Part shown: in pieces, positions 1-8,910 of the stretch
Position numbering within the stretch: the stretch's first letter is position 1
Layout of the letters: each line of letters starts with the position of its first letter
Assembly (NCBI GenBank): GCA_008682415.1
Contig: VANK01000005.1
Span: forward strand, 310,001 to 374,000
Length of the DNA: 64,000 nucleotides
Direction of reading: 5' to 3'
Source: Acidobacteria bacterium AB60
GTDB lineage: Bacteria > Acidobacteriota > Terriglobia > Terriglobales > Acidobacteriaceae
The notes under the pieces: model-generated
Told to the model about the DNA's origin: nothing
The model's input: only the letters and a program-made list of their open reading frames with translations
Databases searched by the model: none
Translations under genes and position numbers: made by a program

Positions 1-1602
1 CTGCAGCGGCAGCTCCGGGAGTCCCTCACGCACGAGAATGCGCTGCTGGCCGACCTGCCGACTCTCAAGGCGCTGATGACCACCAACGACCGGGCCACCA
101 TCGCGGACGGCGCGGTGCGGCCCTGGAAGCTGGCGGGGGGAGATCTTTTCGCGCTCGCCGACAGTCACACCCGGGTGATGGCGGTGTTCACCCGGGAGAC
201 GCCGCCAGGCCCGGAGCTGACGGGGGCGGTGGAGCAGATTATCTCCCGGCCGGCCCAGCACTACCTCTCGTCGGGGGGACGGCTCTTCGACATCGCGGTG
301 CGGCCCCTGTACTTCGGGGATGAGGTCAACGGGTCGCTGCTGGGGTATGTGGTCACCGGATATCGCATCGACACCGCGGTGCTCAGCCTGATCAGCCACG
401 CCTCCGAGGACGACGCCGCGTTCTTCTCCGGCGGGCAGATCGTGGCCAGCACTCTTCCTCATGCGCTGCAGCAGGAGCTAACCGCCAAACGGGGCCGCCT
501 GGGAACAGGCGGGCACGTAGCCGAGGTGGAGCTGGGAGGAAAGAGGTACCTTGCGACGGATACCGACCTGAGCGCGGAGTCCCTGGGCGACCTGAAGCTG
601 GTGATCTTGAAGTCGTTCGAGCCGGCGGAAGAATCGATCCGCGAGATCAACCGCCTGGTGGTGCTGCTGGGTGTGGGCGCGGTAGTCCTCGGCTCGCTTC
701 TGATGATCGTTCTTTCACGGATAGTGACCAAGCCGCTGGAGACGCTGGCGCAGGGGGTCAAGGCGTTCGGGCTGGGCGATCCCAAGCATCGTCTGCCGGA
801 GAACGGCACGCGCGAGGTGCTGGAGCTCAGCGATGCCTTTGGCCGCATGCGGGATGAGATCCAGGCGAGTCATCGCGCCCTGCTGGATGCCGAACGACTG
901 GCCACGATCGGGAGCATGGCGAGCTCTGTTTCGCACGATCTGCGGCATTACCTGGCGGCGGTGTTTGCCAACGCGGAGTTTCTTTCGTCGTCGAAGCTGA
1001 ACCCGCAAGAGCGGGGGGAACTCCTGAGCGATATCCAGGTAGCGGTGGACGGCGCGACGGAGCTGCTGGATTCGCTGCTGATCCTGAGCAAGGGCGGGGC
1101 GGCGTTTCATCGCGAGCCGGGATCGGTGCTGCGGATCGCGGAGAAGGCCGTGTCGCTGCTGCGGTCGCATCCCGAGGCGGAGGGAATCACGCTACGCCTG
1201 GAGTGCGATGACGACGAGGGGGCGAGCGCGCTGGTGGACGCCAAGCAGATGCAGCGCGCAATTTACAATCTGCTGTTGAATGCCTGCCAATCCGCGCATA
1301 CGACGGGGGGTCCGCGGGTGGTTGTTCTTTCCATCGCCGGGAAGGAACAAACGATCGCGATATCGGTTACGGACTCCGGACCGGGTGTGCCCGACCATAT
1401 TCGCGCTTCGCTCTTTCAGCCGTTTGTGAGCGATGGAAAGCAGAGCGGAACCGGACTGGGGTTGACGCTGGCGGACGCGGTGGCACGGGAACATGGCGGG
1501 ACAGTAACCCTGGTGAGCAGCAAGCCGGGCGAGACGGTCTTCCGGCTGACGTTGCAGCGGGCGCTTTCCGGAAAGGACGCGAAGCTCGCGTCGGGGCGCT
1601 AA
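1..1602 (+). CDS. Sensor histidine kinase, 5' end outside the window
   Basis: The reading frame is open from base 1, so the ATG at 76 is probably internal and the gene is truncated by the window edge. Numbering from that ATG, a periplasmic sensing region (Cache-like, about 1-190) is followed by one membrane span (about 193-214), a HAMP linker (about 215-268), and a HisKA helix with the phospho-acceptor His287 in SVSHDLRH. The HATPase domain shows an N box (LLLNACQSA), G1 (DSGPGVP) and G2 (GTGLGLTLA). It should autophosphorylate in response to an extracytoplasmic signal and pass phosphate to a response regulator, which is not in the window. The porin gene starts 29 bases downstream, so co-transcription is likely. 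The ligand is unknown. The kinase assignment is secure; the Cache label is inferred. Confidence 0.9.
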   Translation: MQRQLRESLTHENALLADLPTLKALMTTNDRATIADGAVRPWKLAGGDLFALADSHTRVMAVFTRETPPGPELTGAVEQIISRPAQHYLSSGGRLFDIAVRPLYFGDEVNGSLLGYVVTGYRIDTAVLSLISHASEDDAAFFSGGQIVASTLPHALQQELTAKRGRLGTGGHVAEVELGGKRYLATDTDLSAESLGDLKLVILKSFEPAEESIREINRLVVLLGVGAVVLGSLLMIVLSRIVTKPLETLAQGVKAFGLGDPKHRLPENGTREVLELSDAFGRMRDEIQASHRALLDAERLATIGSMASSVSHDLRHYLAAVFANAEFLSSSKLNPQERGELLSDIQVAVDGATELLDSLLILSKGGAAFHREPGSVLRIAEKAVSLLRSHPEAEGITLRLECDDDEGASALVDAKQMQRAIYNLLLNACQSAHTTGGPRVVVLSIAGKEQTIAISVTDSGPGVPDHIRASLFQPFVSDGKQSGTGLGLTLADAVAREHGGTVTLVSSKPGETVFRLTLQRALSGKDAKLASGR

Positions 1603-1631
1603 CGACCCCGTTCGAAGGAGGAACTCCAGTG

Positions 1632-3119
1632 ATGGAACTACGCCCTTTCTGCCCGCTGGCTGTGCTGCTGCTCGCAGCGGGTATGGCCGGCGCGCAGGCG
1701 AGCGGGAACGCGACGGCTTCCCCGCAGGCGCTGCAGGAGCAGGTGGAGAAGCTGGCGGCGATTCTCTCCCAGGAAGAGTCGGCGCTGCGGGAGTCGCAGC
1801 TGCGCATCGAACAACTGCGCCGGCAGGTGACGGCTCTCGAGGCGGAGATGGCGGGGCAGAAGACGACGGCTCCCGCGGAAGCTCCGCAGCGAGAGGCCGG
1901 CGAGGGAGCTGCGCGCCTGGAGGCCGAGGTGAGCGCCCTGCGCGAGCAACAGGATCTGCAGCAGAGCGAGATTGCCACGCACGACCAGATCAAGGTGGAG
2001 AGCGCCTCGCGGTTTCCGGTGAAGCTCACCGGCCTGATCCTGATGAATGGGTTCTACAACTCGCGAGCAGTGGACGTGGTGCAGGAGCCGACGGTCGCGT
2101 TGCCGGGCGGGGGCGCAACCGGATTCTCGCTCTGGCAGAGCATCGTGGGGCTGGATGCGCGAGGGCCGCATGTGCTGGGCGCTGCGTCGTCGGGCGATGT
2201 GAGGGCGGATTTCTTTGGCAGCGCGGCGCAGAGCAGCTACACAAGCGGGGGCTCGGCTCGGCTGCGGACGGCGCATGCGGAGCTGGCGTGGAATGCGGCG
2301 CGGGCGTACGTGGCGCTGGATCGGTCGATCGTGAATCCGAATGCGCCGACTTCGCTCACCGCGCTGGGAGAGCCGGCGCTGGCCTGGTCGGGCAACCTAT
2401 GGAACTGGATTCCGCAGATCGGAGGGGAGATCACCGTGCCTGCGGCGGCCAGTTCGCGATTCACCATGGAGGCAGCGCTGGCGGATGTTCCGAATCCGCC
2501 GCCGCTGAACTCGAGCGTCGTGTTGACGCCAAGCGCGAGTCTTGCGGAACGCAGCCGGAGACCGGGAACGGAGGCGCGAATGGGCTACTCCCAGGGAGAC
2601 AAGCTCACTGGCTGGCGATTCGGTGTTGGCGGATATTACAGCCCGCATCAAGGACCGGATTATCGATTCGACGCGTGGGCGGCGACCGCGGATTATCGGA
2701 TTCCAATCACCTCGCGGTTGGAGTTGAGCGGGAATGCGTACCGTGGAGCGGCTCTGGGGGGCCTGGGCGGGGGAGGGTTCAAGGATTACATCTGGCGGCG
2801 CGCCGACGACACGTATCACGCGCTGGATGATGTGGGCGGATGGGGACAGTTGAAAGGACGGGTGAGTGAGCGACTGGAGCTCAACGCCGCCTTCGGCCTG
2901 GACAATGCATTCGCCGACCAGGTGCGGCCGTACGCTCCGGTGGGGTCGGGGTGGTACCAGAACCTGGCGCGCAACGCCACGTTCACCTCGAATGCGATCT
3001 TCAGCCCCACGGCGTATACACTCTTCTCGTTCGAGTACAGAAGGATTGACAGCTCTTCCGCGAGCGGCGCCAATTGGAAGGCGGACGTATATGGGGTCGC
3101 GGCCGGGTACAGGTTCTAA
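1632..3119 (+). CDS. Outer-membrane porin-like protein with N-terminal coiled coil
   Basis: A signal peptide (LAVLLLAAGMAGAQA) precedes a heptad-rich, Gln/Glu-rich coiled coil (about residues 25-125). A roughly 360-residue region of alternating aromatic and small residues follows and ends in Tyr-Arg-Phe, as expected for a beta-barrel. This layout matches periplasm-spanning porins of the DcaP/OprP type, but I cannot assign a subfamily or substrate. AAGGAGG at 1615-1621 serves either GTG 1629 or ATG 1632; ATG was chosen. The gene sits between the sensor kinase and a cupredoxin gene that starts three bases after this stop, so the three are probably one transcript. Role as a small-solute channel is inferred. 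Confidence 0.75.
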   Translation: MELRPFCPLAVLLLAAGMAGAQASGNATASPQALQEQVEKLAAILSQEESALRESQLRIEQLRRQVTALEAEMAGQKTTAPAEAPQREAGEGAARLEAEVSALREQQDLQQSEIATHDQIKVESASRFPVKLTGLILMNGFYNSRAVDVVQEPTVALPGGGATGFSLWQSIVGLDARGPHVLGAASSGDVRADFFGSAAQSSYTSGGSARLRTAHAELAWNAARAYVALDRSIVNPNAPTSLTALGEPALAWSGNLWNWIPQIGGEITVPAAASSRFTMEAALADVPNPPPLNSSVVLTPSASLAERSRRPGTEARMGYSQGDKLTGWRFGVGGYYSPHQGPDYRFDAWAATADYRIPITSRLELSGNAYRGAALGGLGGGGFKDYIWRRADDTYHALDDVGGWGQLKGRVSERLELNAAFGLDNAFADQVRPYAPVGSGWYQNLARNATFTSNAIFSPTAYTLFSFEYRRIDSSSASGANWKADVYGVAAGYRF

Positions 3120-3122
3120 TCA

Positions 3123-3839
3123 ATGCGCAACGGTTTGACCTGGGCGGTGGCGGCGGCTGTTCTGGTGCTGGGAATGAGCGCGCGAGCGAGCGCAGGACAA
3201 GCGCAAGAACCGCTTGAGGTGTCGGCCCATTTGCAGGCGCCTGCGAACAGTAAAGGCGGCGCACGCAATCCACCTGCGGTGATCTGGCTGACGCCGGTGG
3301 ACGGGCAGCCGATGCCGGGGCCCGACATGAGCCATAAATACACGTTGCTCCAGAAAAACAAGGAGTTTTCCCCGCACGTGCTGGTGGTGCCAGTGGGCGC
3401 GGTGGTGCAGTTTCCCAACGCCGATCCTTTTTTTCACAACGTGTTTTCGCTGTTCGATGGCAGGCGGTTCGACCTGGGCCTGTATGAAGCGGGTTCGACG
3501 CGCGAGGTGACGTTCGGCAAGCAGGGGGTTTCTTACATCTTCTGCAACATCCATCCGGAGATGAGCGCGGTAGTGATTGCGCTTTCCACGCCGTACTTCG
3601 CGGTGGCTGAAGGACATGGCATCTTCAAGCTGCAGGCGCCCCCCGGCGAATACCAGATGCAGGTGTGGATCCAGGGCGTGGACGTGGGGGAGTTGAAGGC
3701 GCTTTCCCGGCGAGTGAGCGTATCGCCAGGCCACACCGACCTGGGCGCCATCTCCCTGGTTTATCCCGCCGCGCCTCCCGCGCCGCACACCAACAAGTAC
3801 GGCAAGCCTTACGACAACAAGGACTCGAGCGTGTATTGA
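3123..3839 (+). CDS. Secreted cupredoxin-like (type-1 copper) protein
   Basis: An N-terminal signal peptide (cleavage near ARASAGQA) is followed by a plastocyanin-type fold. A type-1 copper ligand set is visible: His105 in PFFHNVFS, then Cys141, His144 and Met147 in FCNIHPEM. The C-terminal third (about 160-225) resembles a small carboxypeptidase-regulatory or transthyretin-like beta-sandwich. Related proteins are often named methylamine-utilization or plastocyanin-like proteins. A periplasmic or surface electron-transfer or copper-handling role is inferred. It starts three bases after the porin stop with no clear ribosome-binding site, suggesting translational coupling to the porin and the upstream kinase. 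Confidence 0.8.
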   Translation: MRNGLTWAVAAAVLVLGMSARASAGQAQEPLEVSAHLQAPANSKGGARNPPAVIWLTPVDGQPMPGPDMSHKYTLLQKNKEFSPHVLVVPVGAVVQFPNADPFFHNVFSLFDGRRFDLGLYEAGSTREVTFGKQGVSYIFCNIHPEMSAVVIALSTPYFAVAEGHGIFKLQAPPGEYQMQVWIQGVDVGELKALSRRVSVSPGHTDLGAISLVYPAAPPAPHTNKYGKPYDNKDSSVY

Positions 3840-3863
3840 GACGCTCTCGCGGGCGTACTGAGC

Positions 3864-4403
3864 TCATGGCATGGAGCCGGCGGCGCGGGGCAGGCGGCCT
3901 GTGGCGTTGAGGTCGCGATAGAAGCCAAGATCGGTTTCGCGCAGGAGCTTGGTGATGTAGGCGATCTGGCCGTAGTGGAGCCCGAAGTGCTCTACGACCT
4001 GATAGACGGCATGCAGACCAGTGACGTGGTAGCCCTGAATCTGGTAGTGGGCATGGAGGTCGTCTTTGGTGAGGGAGGCGAGGACCTCCGCGGCGCCCGA
4101 CATGGTATTGCCGAGGATGGAGAGAAGTTCGGCGGGAGAGAACCCGTCGTGGCGCGAGAATTCGGCGGGGCGGTCGCGCTGGTCTTCGAGGCGGCGGAAC
4201 GAGGCGATGAGCCATTGCGTGACGTTGCCATTGAGATGGAGCACGAGGTTGCCGATGCTGTTGCTGGCCTGATTGGGACGCCACCAGACCTGTTCTTCCG
4301 AGAGCGACTCGACGCAGGCGCGCAGGCGCGGCCAGTACTGATCGAGGAGTTTGTGGCGCGAGAATTCGAGGAAGAGAGCGGCGGTGTCGAGGGATTCGGT
4401 CAT
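3864..4403 (-). CDS. DinB-family protein
   Basis: A 179-residue four-helix protein of the DinB/YfiT metal-binding superfamily. Family features include an N-terminal helix ending HKLLDQYWPRL, the segment SIGNLVLHLNGNV whose His is the usual first metal ligand, and a C-terminal HFGLHYGQIAYITKLL that carries the paired ligand histidines. Members range from thiol transferases such as bacillithiol S-transferase to uncharacterised damage-inducible proteins, so the reaction is unknown. Start is the ATG at 4403 with AGGAG about eight bases upstream. It lies 21 bases after the GH18 gene on the same strand and converges with the cupredoxin gene, so it probably shares the GH18 transcript. Confidence 0.85.
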   Translation of the reverse strand: MTESLDTAALFLEFSRHKLLDQYWPRLRACVESLSEEQVWWRPNQASNSIGNLVLHLNGNVTQWLIASFRRLEDQRDRPAEFSRHDGFSPAELLSILGNTMSGAAEVLASLTKDDLHAHYQIQGYHVTGLHAVYQVVEHFGLHYGQIAYITKLLRETDLGFYRDLNATGRLPRAAGSMP

Positions 4404-4424
4404 GGAGACGTCTCCTGCAACTGA

Positions 4425-5561
4425 TTATCGCTTTGACGGGCGAGGGGCGAGGAGTTCGGTATCGAGGGTCTTGAGGAGGGTGCCGGATGCGTCGTCATTG
4501 GCATAGTTCCAGAACATGACGCCGCCGAGGTTGTGGGCGCGGATGTAACGTGATTTTTCTGTGAGCGACTGCGGATCCTCGTAGGAGACGAAGACGCGGG
4601 AGGCGGGGTTATAGAGCCAGGGCACGCGCGAGACGGCGTCCCAAAAGCGGGTGAAACCCTGGTTGAGCATGGAGGACTGGATCAGGCTAAACGGAGCGTA
4701 GGCGTGGGGAATGGGCTTGCCGGGCTGGAAGAGGCCATGATCCTGGCCCGCAACTTCTCCCCACATGTGGCCATAGAAGGGCACGCCGAGTATGAGCTTG
4801 CGCGGGGGGACGCCGGCCTTCTGAAAGACGCGCACGGAGTCGTCGGCAGAGACCTTGTTTGGGTCGGCGGGATCGGTGAAGAGGGGCGCGTGGTTTCCGG
4901 TGATGGTGCCGGAGCCCGGCTCGTAGTAGTCGTAGGCCATGAGGTTGACGGTATCGAGAGAGGATTGGAGCTCGGCCATCGGTGTGTGGGCCAGGAATTC
5001 TTCGGAGGCGCCGGCCGCGATGGTGAGGTAGAGTCTCCGATTCGCAGTTTGCTCTTTATTGAACGCGGCGCGGAGTTCTCGACAGAGGAGCTCGAAGTTG
5101 CGGCCGTCCTCAGGAAGGAAGGGGTGGCCGGCGCCGGGCATGCCGGGATACTCCCAGTCGATGTCGAGGCCATCGAGGCGGTAGGTACGGATGAACGCGA
5201 CCGCGCTTTCGATGAACTGGCGGCGGCTCTCAAGGGTGCGCGCGGCGTCAGAGAATCCGGCCGAGCCGAGCCAGCCGCCCACGGAGATGAGCACGGTCAA
5301 GGATGGATTGTCGCGGCGGAGACCGGTGAGCACGGCGAGGTTGGCAGGGTCGTTTGCGTTCCCAAGGACGACGCGGCCGGATTGGATGTCCGCGAAGGCG
5401 TAGTTGATGCGGGTGATGGCGTGGGGATCAATCTGGCCGGGTTGCAGCAGTGCGTTCTGCGGGAAGACGTAGGCCACGATGAGTTTGGATTGTGGGAGCG
5501 GGGCGGCGGGAAGTTGCAGCGCGAGCGAACACGCGAAGAGCAGCAGCAGGAATCTCGACAT
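4425..5561 (-). CDS. Secreted glycoside hydrolase family 18 (chitinase-like)
   Basis: A 378-residue protein with a signal peptide ([19 protein letters not shown]) and a GH18 TIM barrel. The SVGGW segment on beta-3 and the catalytic [11 protein letters not shown] (DxDxE, Glu as acid/base) are intact, as are [10 protein letters not shown] near beta-6 and [12 protein letters not shown] near beta-8. Family members hydrolyse chitin, chito-oligosaccharides or core glycans by substrate assistance using the N-acetyl group. There is no separate carbohydrate-binding module, so oligosaccharides are plausible substrates. Start is the ATG at 5561; no strong Shine-Dalgarno is visible. It is divergent from fucU across about 100 bases, which must hold both promoters. 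Confidence 0.92.
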   Translation of the reverse strand: MSRFLLLLFACSLALQLPAAPLPQSKLIVAYVFPQNALLQPGQIDPHAITRINYAFADIQSGRVVLGNANDPANLAVLTGLRRDNPSLTVLISVGGWLGSAGFSDAARTLESRRQFIESAVAFIRTYRLDGLDIDWEYPGMPGAGHPFLPEDGRNFELLCRELRAAFNKEQTANRRLYLTIAAGASEEFLAHTPMAELQSSLDTVNLMAYDYYEPGSGTITGNHAPLFTDPADPNKVSADDSVRVFQKAGVPPRKLILGVPFYGHMWGEVAGQDHGLFQPGKPIPHAYAPFSLIQSSMLNQGFTRFWDAVSRVPWLYNPASRVFVSYEDPQSLTEKSRYIRAHNLGGVMFWNYANDDASGTLLKTLDTELLAPRPSKR

Positions 5562-5661
5562 GAAGACAGCTCACTCTTCTGGCATCGTAGCACCGGTTGG
5601 GGGCGGGGTTGGAGGCGTTATTCTCTTGGAGAAACGCACGCATCGATGGGGGATGCCGGCC

Positions 5662-6087
5662 ATGCTGAAGGGGATATCGAAGGTGATTGGGCCTGAGCTG
5701 CTGCTGGTGCTGCACCAGATGGGGCACGGCGATGAGATTGTCCTGGCGGATGCGCATTTTCCGGGGCATTCGCTGGGCCCGAGAGTTTTGCGAGCGGACG
5801 GGATCGGGGTGGCTGAGCTGCTGGACGGGATTCTGCCGCTGTTCGAACTGGACTCGTATGCCCCGCCGCTGGTGATGATGCAGGTAGTGGAGGGAGACAC
5901 GCTGGATCCGGCGGTGGAGGGCGATTATCGCCGGGTGCTGGAAAGACATCTGGCGAGTGCACCGCAGCCGGTGAGGGAGGAGCGTTATGCGTTCTACGAG
6001 CGGGCGCGGGGGGCCTTTGCAATCGTGATGACCGGCGAGACGCGCAAGTACGGAAACCTGCTGCTGAAGAAGGGCGTGACTCCTTAA
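5662..6087 (+). CDS. fucU: L-fucose mutarotase, FucU/RbsD family
   Basis: The 141-residue product closely resembles Escherichia coli FucU (140 residues). Shared segments include MLKGIS at the start, [36 protein letters not shown], and the ending [13 protein letters not shown]. It should interconvert the alpha and beta anomers of L-fucose in the cytoplasm. The frame stays open further upstream, but that would overlap the start of the divergent GH18 gene, and homology begins at ATG 5662, so that start was chosen. A GGGGGA at 5648-5652 may be the ribosome-binding site. No other fucose genes are nearby; the GH13 gene follows after 17 bases. Confidence 0.93.
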   Translation: MLKGISKVIGPELLLVLHQMGHGDEIVLADAHFPGHSLGPRVLRADGIGVAELLDGILPLFELDSYAPPLVMMQVVEGDTLDPAVEGDYRRVLERHLASAPQPVREERYAFYERARGAFAIVMTGETRKYGNLLLKKGVTP

Positions 6088-6103
6088 ACGCGGGAGGAAG
6101 CGA

Positions 6104-7963
6104 GTGTCCCATACTTGGCCGCGAGCGCGATTGTTTTGCGTGTTGTTGTGGCTCGCCTGGGCGTGCGTGATCGGCGGCGCGCAGGCTCCGGTGATGGACA
6201 AGATTGATCCGCCGGGCTGGTGGGCGGGGTTGCCGGATCCCATGTTGCTGGTGCATGGAGAGGGATTCGACGGAGCCGAGTTTCGCGTTGCGGGGAAAGG
6301 GATCGGGCTACGGCGCACGCAGGTCTCCGCGAACGGGCATTGGGCGTTTCTGTGGCTGGAGACCGCCAACGCACAGCCGCAGACGGTCGAGATCACGGCG
6401 CGGAACCGCTTCGGGCAGGCGCAGAAGGCGTTTGCGCTGGCGGCGCGATCGCAGGATCCGCAGGGACATCGCGGGTTCCATTCCTCGGACGTGCTGTACC
6501 TGATCATGACGGACCGGTTTGCGCGCGGTTCGATCGAGGGAGACAAGGGGCTGGAGCGGGACCGGCCGCGGGGCTGGCATGGCGGAGACTTTGCCGGGAT
6601 CTCGCAGCACCTAGATTATCTGCAGCAGCTGGGCGTGACGGCGGTGTGGACCACCCCGGTGGCCTCGAACGGCACGATGCCGGATTCGTATCACGGCTAC
6701 GCGGCCACGGATTTGTATGCGGTGGATGCGCACTTTGGGAGCATGGCGGATTATCGGCGTCTGTCGGATGCGCTGCATGCGCGCGGGATGAAGCTGGTGA
6801 TGGACCTGGTGCCGAATCACCTGGGAGTGCAGCACCCGTGGGTGAAGGATCCGCCCGCGCCGGAGTGGTTTCACGGGACGCTGGAGCATCACATCGGAGC
6901 GCAACATGATTTTGGGCAATTGCTTGATCCGCATGCTGCGCGCGCGGCGTGGCGGGCGATCACTGAGGGCTGGTTTACGGATGCGATGCCGGATCTGAAC
7001 CAGGAAAATCCGTTGGTTTCGGCTTACCTGATTGAGAATGCGATCTGGTGGATTGAAAGCGCGGGGATCGACGGGCTTCGGCTGGATACGTTTCCGTACG
7101 TGGGGCGGGCGTTCTGGCACGAGTTCCATGCGGAACTGCATGAGCTGTATCCCGATCTGACGACGGTGGGCGAGATCTTCAATCGCAATGCGGAGATTAC
7201 GTCATTCTTCGCGGGAGGCGTTGTGCGGCGTGGCATTGATACCGGGCTGGATACGCCGTTTGATTTCCCGGTCTATTTTGCGCTGCGGGATGTGCTGCTC
7301 AACGGACGACCGATGACTGAATTGGCCGATGTGTTGCGGCAGGACGCGTTGTATCCGCATCCGGAACGGCTGGTGACGTTCCTGGGGAATCACGATACGA
7401 TGCGGTTCTTTACGGCGGGGCATGGGTCGGCAGCGAAGTTGAAGCTTGGGCTGGGCTTGCTGGCGACGCTGCGGGGCATGCCACAGATCTACGCGGGCGA
7501 CGAGATCGCGATGGCGGGCGGGGAGGATCCCGATAACCGGCATGACTTTCCGGGAGGATTTCCGGGGGACGGGCGCAGCGCGTTTGCGGAAGCAGGGCGA
7601 AACGAAGTTGAGGAAGATGTGTTCCGCTGGACGGCGGGTCTGCTGGCCTTGCGCAAGACGCATCCGGTGCTGCAGAACGGATTGGAACAGAATCTGAAGT
7701 CGACTGACGACGTGTTCGTGTTTGTGCGCGCACAGAGCGAGGGCGGGTGTACGGCGGATCCTGCGCAGGAGCGGCTGCTGGTGGTGGTCAACAACTCGGA
7801 GGCGAAGAGGCAGATCGACTTGCCGCTTGCGGACACGGCCCTGGCCGGCTGCACGGAGTTTGAGCCGCTCGCATCGGCCGCGGGGCCGCCTCCGCATCTG
7901 GAACCAGGCAAGATAAGCCTGAACGAAACTGGGGAGTCTTTGACTGTGTATCGGGCGCGATGA
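6104..7963 (+). CDS. Secreted alpha-amylase-family enzyme (GH13, neopullulanase/cyclomaltodextrinase-like)
   Basis: The product has 619 residues: a signal peptide ending near IGGAQA, an N-terminal immunoglobulin-like domain (about 25-115) typical of SusA and neopullulanases, the (beta/alpha)8 barrel, and a C-terminal beta domain. Catalytic motifs are present: MDLVPNH (region I), GLRLDTFPY (nucleophile Asp), TVGEIF (acid/base Glu) and FLGNHDT (transition-state Asp). It should cleave alpha-1,4 links in starch-like glucans or cyclodextrins in the periplasm or outside. Start is GTG 6104 with GGGAGGA at 6092-6098. It lies 17 bases after fucU, so the two probably share a transcript, although their substrates are unrelated. 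Confidence 0.92.
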   Translation: MSHTWPRARLFCVLLWLAWACVIGGAQAPVMDKIDPPGWWAGLPDPMLLVHGEGFDGAEFRVAGKGIGLRRTQVSANGHWAFLWLETANAQPQTVEITARNRFGQAQKAFALAARSQDPQGHRGFHSSDVLYLIMTDRFARGSIEGDKGLERDRPRGWHGGDFAGISQHLDYLQQLGVTAVWTTPVASNGTMPDSYHGYAATDLYAVDAHFGSMADYRRLSDALHARGMKLVMDLVPNHLGVQHPWVKDPPAPEWFHGTLEHHIGAQHDFGQLLDPHAARAAWRAITEGWFTDAMPDLNQENPLVSAYLIENAIWWIESAGIDGLRLDTFPYVGRAFWHEFHAELHELYPDLTTVGEIFNRNAEITSFFAGGVVRRGIDTGLDTPFDFPVYFALRDVLLNGRPMTELADVLRQDALYPHPERLVTFLGNHDTMRFFTAGHGSAAKLKLGLGLLATLRGMPQIYAGDEIAMAGGEDPDNRHDFPGGFPGDGRSAFAEAGRNEVEEDVFRWTAGLLALRKTHPVLQNGLEQNLKSTDDVFVFVRAQSEGGCTADPAQERLLVVVNNSEAKRQIDLPLADTALAGCTEFEPLASAAGPPPHLEPGKISLNETGESLTVYRAR

Positions 7964-7983
7964 GGGGAGCCGCGCCAAGCTGA

Positions 7984-8442
7984 TCACACAGCGATCTTTT
8001 TGGCGGCGATCGTGGGGAATCCGAGAATAAGCCGGTTTCCATCGGGGAGAGGCTGGTAGTCCACAGAGGCGGCAAAGCGGTAGATGAGATGAATGCCATT
8101 GCCGCCAAGCGGCATGTTTCCCAGGCTCCCAGCCACGCCGGTACGTTGCCCCGGGTCACTGGGGATGAAGGGTGGCGCTTTGTCTTCAACGGCCAGGAAG
8201 AGGGAATCGCCGGAACAGGAGGCCTGGATCACGATGGGATGGCCGGGCTGGCCCTTATAGCCGTGGAGGATCACGTTGGCGAGGGTCTCCTCCAGGCAGA
8301 GGTTGATGGCGTAGCGCGTTTCCGCGGCGAGGCCGTGGCGGACACCCAGGTCCTCGACCCAAGGCGGCACACGGCTCAACTCGCTGAGTTGGCTGTCCAG
8401 CTGGAGCCGGTTCTGTGATTCCTCGAGCATCGTCTCCGACAT
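7984..8442 (-). CDS. Anti-sigma factor serine kinase-like ATPase (RsbW/SpoIIAB type)
   Basis: A 152-residue HATPase_c_2 protein. The N box reads NLCLEETLANVILHG, the G1 motif is VEDKAPPF with the downstream Pro-Ser-Asp-Pro-Gly seen in RsbW relatives, and a glycine-rich lid GGNGIHLIYRF follows. Such proteins bind a sigma factor or other target and phosphorylate a STAS antagonist. The open frame reaches 8508, overlapping the STAS gene, but ATG 8442 has CTGGAGG just upstream and starts the recognisable domain, so it was chosen. It is third in the order phosphatase, STAS, ATPase, which gives a complete partner switch. No sigma factor gene is adjacent, so the target lies elsewhere. Confidence 0.88.
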   Translation of the reverse strand: MSETMLEESQNRLQLDSQLSELSRVPPWVEDLGVRHGLAAETRYAINLCLEETLANVILHGYKGQPGHPIVIQASCSGDSLFLAVEDKAPPFIPSDPGQRTGVAGSLGNMPLGGNGIHLIYRFAASVDYQPLPDGNRLILGFPTIAAKKIAV

Positions 8443-8482
8443 TGAGCCTCCAGGTAGCGGCGAGTTGCAGGTTGATGGGGCA

Positions 8483-8818
8483 CTAGCGGAGAGCGGCGAC
8501 GGCGGCATCCAGGTCGTGATAGATGGGGATGATCTCGCCGATGTTGCTTGCCTTGAGGACCTCTTCCACCATCGGCGTGGGGTTCAGGAGGGCCAGTTTG
8601 CCGCCGCGGCGCTTGACCGTCTGGGCGGGCAGAACGATGGACCGGAGCCCCATGGATCCGAGGAAGGAGACGTTGGTGAGGTCCAGCAGAAGGTTCCTGG
8701 CGCTCCCCGCCAGTACGTTCATCTTGAGATCGATGGCGGCGGCACCCTGGATGTCGAGTCGTCCGTCAAGCATAACCCGCGTGATGTCCCCGTCGATTGA
8801 CTCAGTCGAGAGTGTCAT
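8483..8818 (-). CDS. STAS-domain anti-sigma factor antagonist
   Basis: A 111-residue single STAS domain of standard SpoIIAA/RsbV length. The beta-strand LLLDLTNVSFLGSMGLRSI carries a serine (LGSMG) in the position phosphorylated in SpoIIAA, followed by the usual helix and LALLNPTPMVEEVL. The unphosphorylated form should sequester the ATPase encoded 40 bases downstream, and the PP2C enzyme encoded upstream should reset it. The classical Asp-Ser-Ser-Gly is replaced by Leu-Gly-Ser-Met-Gly, a common variant outside Firmicutes. Start is ATG 8818. The gap of 92 bases to the phosphatase stop is compatible with a single transcript. Confidence 0.92.
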   Translation of the reverse strand: MTLSTESIDGDITRVMLDGRLDIQGAAAIDLKMNVLAGSARNLLLDLTNVSFLGSMGLRSIVLPAQTVKRRGGKLALLNPTPMVEEVLKASNIGEIIPIYHDLDAAVAALR

Positions 8819-8910
8819 AACCGTGCATTTCCTTTCCGTGTATCAAGAATAGGGGAGTCAACGCCGGGCGCAAACCTCGTTCAGAGTAGGCGGCCCGTGT
8901 TAATTCCTGG

